This document shows, one piece after another, positions 43,935 to 44,336 of a stretch of 44,336 nt of DNA. This DNA comes from an uncultured Fibrobacter sp. (lineage in GTDB: Bacteria; Fibrobacterota; Fibrobacteria; Fibrobacterales; Fibrobacteraceae). The notes beneath the pieces were generated by a model. That model saw only the letters and a program-made list of their open reading frames with translations. It had not been told where the DNA came from and made no database searches. The position numbers and the translations under genes are program-made. The stretch's first letter is position 1; each line of letters starts with the position of its first letter. The DNA lies in the NCBI GenBank assembly GCA_947165045.1, contig CAMUYW010000025.1:1-44336 (forward strand). The letters are read 5' to 3'.

Positions 43935-43936
<2 letters not shown>
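43880..43936 (+). CDS. Cysteine-rich leader peptide, 18 residues
   Basis: ATG at 43880 (AGGA 11 nt upstream) encodes MFQSFKTICCSVCCFRRC and stops with TGA at 43934-43936. Five of the last ten residues are Cys, as two pairs plus the last codon, all TGT. Such a run makes ribosome movement sensitive to charged tRNA-Cys. It sits between a good promoter and a terminator hairpin, upstream of a sulfur-amino-acid gene. The cysteine residues, rather than the peptide itself, are likely the functional feature. Confidence 0.75.

Positions 43937-44336
<400 letters not shown>

Overview
The window looks like chromosome from Fibrobacter, probably a rumen or gut strain close to F. succinogenes. Evidence: three proteins with the Fibrobacter major paralogous domain (FISUMP), two TIGR02147 proteins, and a lichenase with the same circular permutation as the known F. 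succinogenes enzyme. Anaerobic fermentation (pflB, pflA) and nitrogen-fixation genes (nifH, nifB) fit too. Housekeeping genes are moderately GC-rich. The block at 27.2-32.3 kb is clearly AT-rich and looks acquired. I see no rRNA, tRNA, CRISPR array or intact insertion sequence.

Layout. 0-5.5 kb: two paralogous cassettes (TIGR02147 protein plus lipoprotein, minus strand) around a GSCFA-domain gene. 5.8-12 kb: DEAD-box helicase, GGDEF membrane protein, alaS, small lipoprotein. 12-19 kb: permuted GH16 glucanase, then pflB and pflA separated by a metallo-hydrolase and a lipoprotein. 19-27 kb: pilT-pilC, TlpA-like protein, FISUMP protein-epmA, sufS, Rpn-type nuclease. 27-36 kb: accessory island. 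36-40 kb: sulfur-amino-acid genes (metY-like, cysK) and mnmA. 40.4-41.2 kb: wrecked toxin-antitoxin pair. 41.2-44.3 kb: nifH divergent from nifB and a NifX-like gene, then a cystathionine-type PLP enzyme that runs off the window.

The most interesting part is the island. A WYL-domain regulator (34840-35850) sits beside a palindrome ACGACA-N5-TGTCGT. The palindrome occurs three times (one copy with a single arm mismatch), always exactly 10 nt from a TATATT box, giving four promoter arrangements: toward the WYL gene, toward a single-HKD phospholipase-D-like gene, toward a FISUMP-Fic pair, and toward an AT-rich gene set (32253 down to 27527). That set encodes a zinc ribbon, coiled-coil proteins, a 46-residue one-helix protein, a two-helix membrane coiled-coil protein and two proteins resembling the uracil-DNA-glycosylase fold. 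WYL proteins are known to control some phage-defence islands, so this may be an undescribed defence or stress system; that function is inference.

A second strong signal is at the right end. An 18-codon ORF with five Cys codons precedes a terminator whose 5' arm is exactly complementary to a segment starting at the leader stop codon. This is the classical layout of a cysteine-sensing transcription attenuator in front of a sulfur-metabolism gene. A 14-codon Cys/Met-containing ORF with a strong ribosome-binding site also precedes the metY-like gene.

Two promoter styles appear: TATATT boxes, and a TAnnTTTG box (mostly TATCTTTG) that often lies only 4-7 nt before the start codon, suggesting leaderless mRNAs. 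GGATGAC-ending repeats fill many gene boundaries.
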